A stretch of DNA of 49,330 nucleotides from NCBI GenBank assembly GCA_019753235.1, contig JAIELF010000069.1, positions 1-49,330 on the forward strand, written 5' to 3'. How positions within the stretch are numbered: position 1 is the stretch's first letter; every line of letters begins with the position of its first letter. The DNA is from a bacterium (GTDB lineage Bacteria; Planctomycetota; Planctomycetia; Kolteriales; Kolteriaceae). Below are positions 41,126-49,330 of this stretch, in pieces. The notes beneath the pieces are model-generated. The model was not told the origin of the DNA. It ran no database searches and saw nothing but the letters and a program-made list of their open reading frames with translations. The translations under genes were made by a program, and so were the position numbers.

Positions 41126-43204
41126 TTACTTGGCAGCACCCTCGGCAACGTTGCCGGCCTTCAAGCGGATGAAGTCCGACATGATTTGCAGAACCTCTTT
41201 CGAGTAGGGTTCGCTGCCGAACTTCTCGTTCTTCTTCGAGCCGACAATCGTCTGCTCGTCGTCGGCATCCTCTTCGCCTGCTTTCTTCTCGCTCTTGATT
41301 TCTTCGCGTTCCTTGCGGAGGGTCGATTCCGTGAAGTTCAATGACTTTCGGCCCTTCCGCTCATCAAAGCGAACCTTCTTATCATGGAGGGCGACGAGCG
41401 CCGGGTCTTTGGTGATTCGATCCGAAGAGAGCTCGCGAAGCTGCGCGACCATCGCTTCATCGATCGAATGAACCGGCGCGAACCGAGCCGCCTGGATCTC
41501 GTCGAAGTCGAGAGCATAATCGAGACTTGCTTCGCCGAAATCCTCGTTGTCGCTTTGGCTGGGCAGAACGATATCGGTCGGCACTCCTCGATTCTGCGTG
41601 CTCTGACCGTTGACGCGGTAGAACTGTTGCATGGTGAGTTTGAGCGCGCCGTACTTCCCGGCCCGGTTAGGAACCTGTCGACTGAGATCGAGCACCTTCT
41701 GGACGGTCCCCTTGCCGTGCGTCGTTCGATCGCCGACGACGATCCCTCGGCCATAATCCTTGATGGCGCCCGCGAAGATTTCCGAAGCGCTGGCGCTGAA
41801 GCGACTCACCAGGACGACCAGTGGGCCGGCATAGCTGATGGATTCATCCGTGTCGGCATAGGGGAAAATCTTGTTGTTGGAATCACGGACTTGGACGACC
41901 GGGCCATCAGGAATGAAGAGCCCCGTCAGGCTGATGGCTTCGGTTAAAAGTCCTCCGCCGTTGACGCGAAGATCGACGACGACCCCGTCGACTCCCTTCG
42001 CCTTGAAGTCTTCAAGGATTCGGCGAACGTCATTGGTGGCGGTTCGCAGGTTGCCAGGGGGTTGGACATTGGCAAAGAGTTCGCCATCTCCCTGGTCGGC
42101 ATAGAAGCTGGGCAAATTCACCACCCCGATCTTGCGCACCGCACCGGTCGCGGGATCGGTGTACTCGATCACCTCTCCCTTGGCCGCCGAGTCTGCGAGT
42201 TCGACGCGTTGTCGAGCCAGGTTGTAAATCTTTCGTTCGGTGACCCCATCTGGAATGACTTCCAATCGCACGACGGTGCCGGCTTTGCCGCGGATTTTTT
42301 TCACGACATCGCGAAGTTTCATTTCGACGATGTCTTCCATTTCGCCGTTCTCTCCTTCGCCTACACCAACGATTTGATCTCCTCGCTTGATTCGGCCATC
42401 CTTGTCGGCCGCGCCGCCGGGGACGAGTTCCTTGACGATGGTCGTACCATCTTCAGATTGCAGCATCGCGCCGATCCCCTCGAGCGATAGCCGCATGTGG
42501 ATCTCGAAATCTTCGAGCGTATCGGGGGACATGTACGTCGAATGGGGATCGAAAGCATTTGTCAGCGTCGAAAGATACATCTCGACCACTTCGGTGCTTG
42601 AAAGCTCGTGCCACCGATTCTTCAGATTCTTGTATCGCTTGTGGACTCGTTGCTTGGCTTCGTCGAGGGTCTTGCCATCGACGACCAGATTTTCAAGTTC
42701 GAACTTCACGCGGACCCGCCATCGCTCGCGAGCCTCTTCCACGGTCTCGGCATACTTCGCGGTGTCGGGGTCGACATTGATGATCTCTTCTTTAGAAAAG
42801 TCATGGGGCATTTCGGTGAATTCATCGGCCCACGCCGCACATTCATCCAATCGAGCCAGATACTTCTTGTAGACATCGAAGGCGAAGCCTAGTCTCGCCG
42901 CATTTTTGAGGTCGTCATCCAGCTTGGTTGCCTGCGTGCGAAGCTCTTCGATATCGGGGGTTCGGAAGTAGATTTTGAGCGGGTCAAAGACGTTCAGGTA
43001 CGCCTTGAACATTCTCTTCGAGATCTCGTCGTCCACTTCGTGGCGAGAGATTTGGAACTTCTCCATCAACCGACTGACGACTTGAGCTGCCTTTGTTTCG
43101 CTGTCCGTCGGGGCAGCCGCCTCGGCCCGGAGCCGATCGCTCGAGACCAAAAGGGAAAGGATGGCCCAGGCCAAAGGAGCGATGAACCGATTCGATTTGC
43201 TCAT
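41126..43204 (-). CDS. prc: Prc-type carboxy-terminal processing protease (S41)
   Basis: This 692-residue protein is close to E. coli Prc/Tsp (682). ATG at 43202-43204 gives a signal peptide (FIAPLAWAILSLLVSSDRLRAEA) for the periplasm. A helical N-terminal domain (to about 200) precedes a PDZ domain (RLSLEGIGAMLQSEDG to ARQRVELAD) and the S41 catalytic core with VVDLRVNGGGLLTEA, SRFSASASEIFAGA (catalytic Ser) and HGKGTVQ (catalytic Lys). A tail-specific C-terminal domain (DUF3340-like) with Lys/Glu-rich stretches follows. Prc trims prolipoproteins and peptidoglycan hydrolases in proteobacteria; targets here are unknown. Confidence 0.94.
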   Translation of the reverse strand: MSKSNRFIAPLAWAILSLLVSSDRLRAEAAAPTDSETKAAQVVSRLMEKFQISRHEVDDEISKRMFKAYLNVFDPLKIYFRTPDIEELRTQATKLDDDLKNAARLGFAFDVYKKYLARLDECAAWADEFTEMPHDFSKEEIINVDPDTAKYAETVEEARERWRVRVKFELENLVVDGKTLDEAKQRVHKRYKNLKNRWHELSSTEVVEMYLSTLTNAFDPHSTYMSPDTLEDFEIHMRLSLEGIGAMLQSEDGTTIVKELVPGGAADKDGRIKRGDQIVGVGEGENGEMEDIVEMKLRDVVKKIRGKAGTVVRLEVIPDGVTERKIYNLARQRVELADSAAKGEVIEYTDPATGAVRKIGVVNLPSFYADQGDGELFANVQPPGNLRTATNDVRRILEDFKAKGVDGVVVDLRVNGGGLLTEAISLTGLFIPDGPVVQVRDSNNKIFPYADTDESISYAGPLVVLVSRFSASASEIFAGAIKDYGRGIVVGDRTTHGKGTVQKVLDLSRQVPNRAGKYGALKLTMQQFYRVNGQSTQNRGVPTDIVLPSQSDNEDFGEASLDYALDFDEIQAARFAPVHSIDEAMVAQLRELSSDRITKDPALVALHDKKVRFDERKGRKSLNFTESTLRKEREEIKSEKKAGEEDADDEQTIVGSKKNEKFGSEPYSKEVLQIMSDFIRLKAGNVAEGAAK

Positions 43205-43630
43205 GAGATTGGCGAGTTCCTTTTGATCCCTCCATTGCCGGGAGGGGCCGGTCCTTGCGTCGTACCCAATAAGGAACCGAATCGTCCTGGTGTTTGAAAC
43301 CAGCTCATCTCGGTCCAACCTTCGATCAAGATCCGTGGGGGGAAGGCTTCCAGAGAAATCAACCCCCTGGTGGGCGTTCCAACCTCCATCATAGACCCGC
43401 CGGAAAGACGATGGAAGGCAAGTTGTTCCTGCTCTTCCGCCGCCGGCGGACCTTCTCTGGATTCAGTACGATTTCGATCGGCCAATTGCTGACGTGAGAA
43501 AAAAATGAGAGCGTTTTTCTCCGAGTTCATCCCCACCCGGGTCGGGTTCCCAAGCGAACCTGCCTCTCGGATGGGAAGGATTGGAGGGAGATTCCCCCGT
43601 GACCGACCTGTCGGCCGGGCAGGAGCCAGA
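43205..43630. other. Gap upstream of prc
   Basis: This 426-base stretch lies between the HEAT-like exported protein gene and prc, both on the minus strand. A minus-strand frame is open across part of it but has no ribosome binding site, conserved motif or clear start. It presumably holds the prc promoter. Confidence 0.45.
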
Positions 43631-45937
43631 TCAATGGGGGGCAGGGTTCTTACGGCGGGCGCTGAGCGCTTCGCGAGCTTGCTGGCGGATCGTCGCGTCG
43701 GAGTTGCTGGCGGCAATATCCTGAAGAATCCAATCGATTTCCTTCTCCGTCGCAGGGATGGAGGAAAGAACCTCGACCGCTGCCTGTCGCATCAACTGTC
43801 GCTCGTCGGCCATCGCGACTTGCTTGATCGCCTCCGAGGCCCCCGCCGCCTTGTACCACTCGTCCATCCGAGCTAGGTCGGCCAGAGCACGCTCGCGAGC
43901 CGTCCGAGCCTTCGACGACTGAAGTGTTTCCATCGAGCGGGCCACCATCGTTCGACTAAAGTCGCTGCGGATCGGCTTTTCCCCTTGCGGCATCAGGATC
44001 GACCGTGTCGAGGTGCCGCCGAGATCGTCGGATTCAATCGGGGCCAGCATGCGAGGCTTTCCCGAGGGCTTCGCCTCGCCTTCGTCGGCCGGCATCTCGA
44101 GATTGGCCTGGATCTCCTGCTTCGACGAACCTTCAAAAGAGACTGCTGGGACGATTTCGCCTTCGGTGTGGGATGGGCGAACAGCATCTTTCTTTCGTTC
44201 GGGCATCGAGGGCCGCCAACCCGGCGGGGTCGCCTTTTCAACCCTCGCGGTAGGGTGTTTGGGCAATTCAAGTTCGATCGGCGCTGTTGCTTTGGGCGTG
44301 GGCTTTTCGGTCGAAGCCACTTCCTCTTTCTTAGCCGGTGCCGCGGCAGGGGGAGTCTTCACAACCTCGACCTTGGCCGGCTGGGGTCGCGGAGAGCCCT
44401 CTCGTCGCAGTCGAGGAATCGGGGCAGAACCGGTCGTCGGTCCCTTCGAACCTGGCTCGGTCGCCGCGATCACGGTCGGCTTCTGATCAAGGACTGGCTG
44501 TGGAGCAGGTGTCTTCACCTCAGCCGCGGGTGGAATCAGCTTCAAGGGTGGTTCCGGCAGTGGGCGGCTTACGTCCTTTTGGCTGGTCGGCTCTTTTGCC
44601 GGGGCCGGCTTCTCGGTGGAGGCTTTTGGGGGTGCCGGCTCCTCCTTTTTGATCATGCCGTCCAGTTTGACGGGCGGGAGCGAGAAATCGGCCCCTTTGC
44701 TCGAGGGAGCCGGGCCTGGCTTCGGCGAGGCAGGGTTCGGTGCCGGGATCTCCGTCGGTTTCTTCTCTTCGACGACGGGAGATGGTTGAGTCGGGACCGG
44801 TTTAGGAATCGAGGGCGATTCCTTACCCATGTTTTCGCGGGCAAAATGGAGACCTGGACCCGGAGCCGCCGGCGGAGCGGGGTTGCTCGCGGGCATGACA
44901 ATGCTGCCGTCGCCCGCCGACGCCGCTAACTGCTTCAGTTCCTCGGCCGCCAGTTCCAACGACGGGTCTTCCACGGGTATCGGGCGGGCCAGTCGGCCAA
45001 GCTCTTGTCGAACCAGGGCCATATCGTCGTCGGCACTGCCCTGCTTGGTCGGCAGCTCGACTTTGTTCTGCGAAGGAATTGACGGCCCTTCAGAGGGAAG
45101 AACCGGCTTGGGACCGGCGATCGACAAGAGCTTCTGTTCGAGTTCCTTTTTCGCCTTGTCGGCCGCCTCGGCCGAGATGGCCTCTCGGATGGGCGGCGCG
45201 TCCATCTCTGGAAGCGTTCTGGGTAACGACCCAGCCGAAGTCGGCTCGGTTGACGGCTCAGCCTTGCGGGCAGTCGGCGGGGTTCTCTTTAGGTCTCGAC
45301 GCATCGGCGGGGCGATCATCGATTTGCCGGTGACAGGTAGCGAACTTGGCGGCAGCTCCGGGCCGGCCATTGTCTTTGTTTTGTCTTGAACATCTGCTGG
45401 CTCTGGCGTGTCGCTGATCTTGGTTTCCGATCGCAATGTCGGGACAGCCGGCTGAGGGATGATCGGCTCGCTGGCTGGCTCGGCCTCGGGCAGGGTCGGC
45501 ATGTGTTCCGAATCGGTGCTGCTCTCGGCTTCTTCTTCGTGGTTGACCTGCACGATCCCCCGGTCGGCCGACGCGGTCTTAAGAGTGGTGTCGGCCGGCG
45601 CTGTCGTCGCAGGGGCCACCGGCGCCGGGACCTCTTTGGACATCTCCGCGGGATGAGGTTGCTTAACTTTCGGGTTCACGTTGATTTCGAGGAACGGGAC
45701 GTTCTTCGGAGTCTTCGTCAGCATCTTGGTCAAGATGCCCGTCCGCAGACGGCGAGCCTCAACATCCGCTTTCCGTTGAACGATGTCCGGCAAGGGCGGA
45801 AATCGGTGAACAATTCGAGAAGAACTTTCGCGAGGAGCGACCTGGGCCCAGAGGGGGGTGGTCGGGCACAGGGTCAACCCCAGCGCCATCGGCACGATCA
45901 CCCAAAGCGGACGTCGAATGGTCGACCAATCTCGCAC
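43631..45937 (-). CDS. Large Pro/Ala-rich exported protein with HEAT-like C-terminus
   Basis: This is a 768-residue protein. The GTG at 45935-45937, 7 bases after GGAGG, is preferred over more upstream starts. A signal peptide follows (PLWVIVPMALGLTLCPTTPLWAQ). The middle, residues about 60-640, is low-complexity: Pro, Ala, Lys, Glu and Thr dominate (KPTEIPAPNPASPKPG, PAPAKEPTSQK and so on), with few hydrophobics, so it is likely an extended periplasmic region. The last 100 residues are helical and HEAT-like (ALADLARMDEWYKA, QLMRQAAVEVLSSIP, TIRQQAREALSARR). It may span the envelope or bind peptidoglycan, as Pro-rich spacers do (inference). Confidence 0.75.
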   Translation of the reverse strand: MRDWSTIRRPLWVIVPMALGLTLCPTTPLWAQVAPRESSSRIVHRFPPLPDIVQRKADVEARRLRTGILTKMLTKTPKNVPFLEINVNPKVKQPHPAEMSKEVPAPVAPATTAPADTTLKTASADRGIVQVNHEEEAESSTDSEHMPTLPEAEPASEPIIPQPAVPTLRSETKISDTPEPADVQDKTKTMAGPELPPSSLPVTGKSMIAPPMRRDLKRTPPTARKAEPSTEPTSAGSLPRTLPEMDAPPIREAISAEAADKAKKELEQKLLSIAGPKPVLPSEGPSIPSQNKVELPTKQGSADDDMALVRQELGRLARPIPVEDPSLELAAEELKQLAASAGDGSIVMPASNPAPPAAPGPGLHFARENMGKESPSIPKPVPTQPSPVVEEKKPTEIPAPNPASPKPGPAPSSKGADFSLPPVKLDGMIKKEEPAPPKASTEKPAPAKEPTSQKDVSRPLPEPPLKLIPPAAEVKTPAPQPVLDQKPTVIAATEPGSKGPTTGSAPIPRLRREGSPRPQPAKVEVVKTPPAAAPAKKEEVASTEKPTPKATAPIELELPKHPTARVEKATPPGWRPSMPERKKDAVRPSHTEGEIVPAVSFEGSSKQEIQANLEMPADEGEAKPSGKPRMLAPIESDDLGGTSTRSILMPQGEKPIRSDFSRTMVARSMETLQSSKARTARERALADLARMDEWYKAAGASEAIKQVAMADERQLMRQAAVEVLSSIPATEKEIDWILQDIAASNSDATIRQQAREALSARRKNPAPH

Positions 45938-46319
45938 GACAAAGCCTCCGAAAGGAGCTAACCATATACCATATAACGGTTTAATGGCCGTCATGGTCAG
46001 GTTACTGGCCAGGATGCCGATCCGCAGGACAAGCGCGGAGAGGCTGTTCCCTCTTCTGAGAGATCGGATTTGGCGTTCTGGCAACTTGAAGAAGATTTTC
46101 GGAGGATAACGATTCTGCCGGCAAAACGTGGGGAATAGAGAGTGACCTATACCTCCTAAACCCCCAGTTCCTCGAAAAGCGATTCCTTTTCCTTCTGCAA
46201 GACGATGAGGTTTGACTTGATCCCGTGGGCGGCAGGCATAGAACCTCTTCTCTAAGTGAGTGGGTAAAAGTTACCTTCGAAGAAAGCAGTACCGGGAAAC
46301 GGGAACCGGCGGAAAACAG
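45938..46319. other. Divergent upstream region of HEAT-like protein gene and rpsO
   Basis: These 382 bases include presumable promoters for both sides. A weak plus-strand promoter candidate is TTGACT (46212-46217) with CATAGA (46237-46242), spaced 19 bases. The remainder holds only short interrupted frames. Confidence 0.35.
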
Positions 46320-46589
46320 ATGGCGATCACGACCCTTCATAAGTCAGAAATTATCTCCAGCTACCGGCGGGCCGATTTGGATACCGGGAGTCCGGAGGTC
46401 CAGATCGCCCTTTTGTCGGCAAGAATTAACGATCTGACAGGGCATTTAAAGGTCCATACCAAGGACCACGCAAGTCGGCGTGGTTTGTTGAAGATGGTCA
46501 GCCAGCGGAACTCTCTACTCAAGTACCTTCGGCAGACATCTCGCGCAAGGTATCAGGACGTCGTTCAGCGACTCGGCCTCCGCAAGTAG
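46320..46589 (+). CDS. rpsO: 30S ribosomal protein S15
   Basis: This is an 89-residue protein, exactly the usual length from ATG 46320. A longer in-frame GTG at 46260 would add 20 unconserved residues. Motifs include TGSPEVQIALLSARINDLTGHL, KDHASRRGLLKMVSQRNSLLKYL and the Arg-rich end, which bind the central domain of 16S rRNA. In E. coli S15 represses its own translation at the leader; I cannot confirm such a structure here. pnp follows after 166 bases, the classic rpsO-pnp pair. Confidence 0.97.
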   Translation: MAITTLHKSEIISSYRRADLDTGSPEVQIALLSARINDLTGHLKVHTKDHASRRGLLKMVSQRNSLLKYLRQTSRARYQDVVQRLGLRK

Positions 46590-46755
46590 CTGATCGTTCG
46601 TTCGGGGGAAGGACCTCACTGGGGGCGGGAAGTCCCTGGGGGCTGGCTCGCATGGCGGGCATCTGTAGGCGTTTCTTCTTTCCACCATCGGTCGAGATTG
46701 TCTCTCGCGATTCACCGGCATGCTTTCTCCGAGGATAGTTCGGGGGAGCTTTTCT

Positions 46756-49330
46756 GTGCAGCCATTCGTTGTCGAACGAGAAATTAGCGGGAAAACTATT
46801 CGGATTGAAACGGGCAAGCTGGCCAAGCAGGCGGCGGGCTCGGTCTTGATTCGGTTGGGGGACACTGTCCTCTTGACCGCCGTTACCACCTCGGCCGGTC
46901 GGCCCGGAGCCGACTTTTTCCCGCTGACTGTCGACTACCGCGAGCGAACCTACGCCGCCGGAAAATACCCCGGGGGCTTCAAAAAGCGCGAAGGTGCCCC
47001 CAGCACCAAAGAAATTCTCACCATGCGGCTGACCGATCGGCCGATTCGACCTCTCTTCCCCAAGGGCTTCACGAACGAAGTGCAAGTTCAGTCGATCGTG
47101 ATGGCCTACGACAAAGAGAACGATCCCGATGTTCTCTCGATGGTCGGGGCCAGTGCGGCGCTGATTGTTTCGGATCTTCCTTTTCAGGGACCAATCGGCG
47201 CTGTCCGCGTCGGGCGAGTGGAAGAGAAATGGGTCCTCTTCCCGACGATGCAAGACTTGGCCCACAGCGACATGGATCTGGTTGTTGCCGGCCATTACGA
47301 AGAAGTCTGCATGATTGAGGGGTTCGGCAAAGAGATCCCCGAAGACGACATGTACGAAGCGATCATGTTCGCGCATCAGGGGATCCGCACCCTTATCGAG
47401 ATGCAGCGAGAGCTTCGCCGATTGGTCGGCAAGGGCGATCCCATGCTTCCCGACCTCCCCGATACCACGCTGCTCGACGCCATCGTCGCTCGGTATTACA
47501 GCGAAGCAAAAACCGCCAAGCAGACTCCCGGCAAACTCGCCAAAGCGGAAGCCTTTCAGGCAGTGTCGGCAAAGATTCTGGCTGACTTCGTTCAACCAAG
47601 CCCCGACGATCCAAAACAGACCAACGAACCGAAGGTCAAAGAGGCGATTCACAAACTCGAAGAGAGGATCGTTCGCGACCTGATTCTTTCCGGCACGCGA
47701 TCCGATGGCCGACCGGCAACGGAGATCCGAGATCTCTATTCCGAAGTCGCCGTCCTCCCCCGCACGCATGGGTCGGCTCTCTTTCAGCGGGGCGAAACCC
47801 AGGCCCTCGTGGTGGCGACGCTCGGCGGGGCCAGCGACGAACAGATGGTCGACGGCCTAGACGAACAGTTCAACGAAAAGTTCATGCTCCACTATAACTT
47901 CCCTCCCTTCTCGGTCGGCGAGTGCAGGCCCATCCGCGGGCCCGGCCGGCGGGAGATCGGTCACGGAGCATTGGCCGAGCGAAGCCTCAAGCCGGTCGTA
48001 CCGGCCGGTGACAAGTTCCCGTACACGATTCGGCTTGTGTCGGAGATTCTCGAATCGAACGGCTCTAGCTCGATGGCCACCGTCTGTGCCGGTACGCTGG
48101 CGCTGATGGATGCGGGTGTCAAGATCGCCAATCCCGTGGCGGGCATCTCGATCGGTTTGGTTCGCGAGCCCAACGCGTACACGCTTCTCACCGACATCAT
48201 CGGCGACGAAGATCATTTCGGCGACATGGACTTCAAGGTTGCCGGCTCGCAATTGGGCATCACCGGTATTCAGCTTGATCTCAAGATCACCGGCATTAGC
48301 CCAGAGATTATTCGCGAAACACTGACCCGCGCTCGCGAAGCTCGGATCAACATTCTTCGACATATGCTCAGCACCCTTAAGCGACCCAACAAGGAACTCA
48401 GTCCGTACGCTCCGCGCGTGATTCAAATCACGATCGACAAGGAAAAGATCGGCGCGGTCATCGGGCCGGGCGGCAAAACGATTCGTGCTCTGCAACAGGA
48501 GACCAAGTCCGACATCAACATTGTCGATGACGGCACGGTCACCATTTGCGGCAAGGATCAAGCCTTGGTCGAAGAGTGCCGAAACCGCATCGAAGCAATG
48601 ACCGAAGTGATTCAAGTCGGCCGAATCTACAAAGGAAAGGTCGCTTCGATCACCGATTTTGGTGCATTCGTCGAGCTGGTGCCGGGCCGGGATGGACTCG
48701 TCCATATCAGCGAACTGGATCACGGCTACGTGAACAAGGTCGGCGACATCTGCAAGGTCGGCGATCCCATGGAAGTCATCGTGATCGGCATCGACGACCA
48801 CGATCGAGTCAAGCTGTCACGCAAGGCACTCATGGAAAAGGATGAATCGGTCGGCGAGCAGCCCGAACGTCCCGCGCGCGAGCCTCGCCGCGATCGCGAG
48901 GCCGGCGAAGGCGAACGAGGCGACAGACCCGAACGAGGCGACAGGCCCGAGAGACCCCGGGGCGATAGGCCTGAAAGAGGGGGCGACCGAGGAGCCGAAC
49001 GACCTCAACGCAGCCAACGTGATCGAGGCGGCGAGGATCGTGGAGCTCGACCCGAAAGAGATCGCGGACGCGAAGATCGCGAGCGAGCGGAACGAGGCCG
49101 AGACGACCGAGGGGATCGGGAACGAGGAGAACGGGTCGAGCGTGGCGGCCGCGACGATCGAGGCGATCGCTACGACCGAGATCGTGGTGGCGACCGAGAC
49201 CGAGGTGTTGATCGCGGTGGCGATCGTGGCGGACGTGATCGAGGCGACCGTTACGAACGCGGTGGCGGCGAACGCGGTGGCGGCGAACGCGGTGGCGGCG
49301 AACGCGGTGGCGGCGAACGCGGTGGCGGCG
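46756..49330 (+). CDS. pnp: Polynucleotide phosphorylase (3' end outside window)
   Basis: The GTG at 46756, 8 bases after GGGGGAG, opens a frame that runs off the right edge (858 codons seen). Two RNase PH domains fill residues about 5-550 (TAVTTSAGRPGADFFPLTVDYRE, FKKREGAPSTKEIL, SDGRPATEIR, RGETQALVVATLGG, SSMATVCAGTLALMDAG). A KH domain follows (VIGPGGKTIRALQQ, about 575) and an S1 domain (GRIYKGKVASITDFGAFVEL, about 621-695). PNPase degrades and tails RNA. The C-terminal tail of 160 or more residues is Arg/Gly/Asp/Glu-rich and not part of the usual enzyme; it ends, in this window, in tandem GGGER units. Confidence 0.97.
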   Translation, partial: MQPFVVEREISGKTIRIETGKLAKQAAGSVLIRLGDTVLLTAVTTSAGRPGADFFPLTVDYRERTYAAGKYPGGFKKREGAPSTKEILTMRLTDRPIRPLFPKGFTNEVQVQSIVMAYDKENDPDVLSMVGASAALIVSDLPFQGPIGAVRVGRVEEKWVLFPTMQDLAHSDMDLVVAGHYEEVCMIEGFGKEIPEDDMYEAIMFAHQGIRTLIEMQRELRRLVGKGDPMLPDLPDTTLLDAIVARYYSEAKTAKQTPGKLAKAEAFQAVSAKILADFVQPSPDDPKQTNEPKVKEAIHKLEERIVRDLILSGTRSDGRPATEIRDLYSEVAVLPRTHGSALFQRGETQALVVATLGGASDEQMVDGLDEQFNEKFMLHYNFPPFSVGECRPIRGPGRREIGHGALAERSLKPVVPAGDKFPYTIRLVSEILESNGSSSMATVCAGTLALMDAGVKIANPVAGISIGLVREPNAYTLLTDIIGDEDHFGDMDFKVAGSQLGITGIQLDLKITGISPEIIRETLTRAREARINILRHMLSTLKRPNKELSPYAPRVIQITIDKEKIGAVIGPGGKTIRALQQETKSDINIVDDGTVTICGKDQALVEECRNRIEAMTEVIQVGRIYKGKVASITDFGAFVELVPGRDGLVHISELDHGYVNKVGDICKVGDPMEVIVIGIDDHDRVKLSRKALMEKDESVGEQPERPAREPRRDREAGEGERGDRPERGDRPERPRGDRPERGGDRGAERPQRSQRDRGGEDRGARPERDRGREDRERAERGRDDRGDRERGERVERGGRDDRGDRYDRDRGGDRDRGVDRGGDRGGRDRGDRYERGGGERGGGERGGGERGGGERGGG
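49261..49330 (+). repeat. 15-base tandem repeat in the pnp tail
   Basis: The unit GGTGGCGGCGAACGC is repeated four times exactly and starts a fifth copy at the window edge. It is in frame and encodes Gly-Gly-Gly-Glu-Arg. The preceding bases share parts of the unit. The array continues beyond the window. Confidence 0.9.

Noticed and set aside
43201..43716. Minus-strand open frame overlapping the HEAT-like gene end and prc start
   Set aside because: It overlaps real genes at both ends, has no ribosome binding site and is rich in residues expected from GC-biased non-coding frames.
1..49330. tRNA, rRNA, CRISPR arrays, insertion sequences, prophage
   Set aside because: I searched by eye for T-loop motifs, regularly spaced repeats, transposase motifs and terminal inverted repeats, and saw none. 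A covariance-model scan would be decisive for RNAs.

Overview
The window looks like chromosomal DNA of a planctomycete (Planctomycetota), with GC a little under 60% by eye. The evidence is a DUF1559 pseudopilin-like protein with the type IV class III leader, a BBP7-like outer-membrane barrel, a TadG-like von Willebrand protein, a short divergent RNA polymerase omega subunit, a tpiA-secG-yicC-gmk-rpoZ run, two GroELs around one GroES, and frequent TTG/GTG starts. I cannot place it below phylum level. It is mostly core genome: I see no insertion sequence, phage, CRISPR array, rRNA or tRNA gene.

Layout. 1-4.1 kb: a thiO-like FAD oxidase cut by the left edge, a metallo-beta-lactamase-fold hydrolase, lspA and a TPR protein. 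4.6-8.3 kb: an exported TPR protein downstream of a TadG/vWA protein, then a decayed fragment of a second vWA gene lying directly against the 3' end of dnaK. 8.3-10.2 kb: dnaK. 10.5-15.3 kb: pheA, tpiA, secG, yicC, gmk and rpoZ on the plus strand, closed by a good terminator. 15.4-23.5 kb: mixed-strand genes (BBP7-like barrel, RlmI-like methyltransferase, MOSC protein and EamA transporter, an AcpH-like protein, an SMP-30 lactonase-like protein, the DUF1559 pseudopilin). 23.7-28.8 kb: a lone GroES-like gene, then ffh, rpsP, trmD, rplS, yraN and a degenerate yraN paralogue. 28.8-34.9 kb, minus strand: a chaperone array transcribed groEL2-groES-groEL1-dnaJ-grpE-fmdB. 35.2-46 kb: M32 carboxypeptidase, GNAT acetyltransferase, SAM methyltransferase, exported esterase, a secreted protein of unknown function, a Prc-type protease, and a large Pro/Ala-rich exported protein with a HEAT-like C-terminus. 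46.3 kb to the right edge: rpsO and pnp, with pnp cut inside a tandemly repeated Arg/Gly/Asp-rich tail.

How the genes fit together. The window holds nearly a whole cytosolic folding system: DnaK, DnaJ, GrpE, two GroELs and two GroES-type proteins, with the GroEL/GroES and DnaJ/GrpE parts in one transcription unit. Protein export is represented by Ffh, SecG and LspA, and translation and RNA turnover by S16, TrmD, L19, S15, PNPase and an rRNA methyltransferase.

The most unusual signals are: the vWA-gene relic next to dnaK, with a hairpin inside it that probably terminates dnaK; the second YraN with lost acidic residues; low-complexity tails on SecG, S16, L19 and PNPase; the six-gene chaperone array with an inverted repeat in its upstream region and a nested hairpin inside it; and the Gly/Ser/Pro linker inserted in the vWA domain. 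I found no convincing wholly new multi-gene system.
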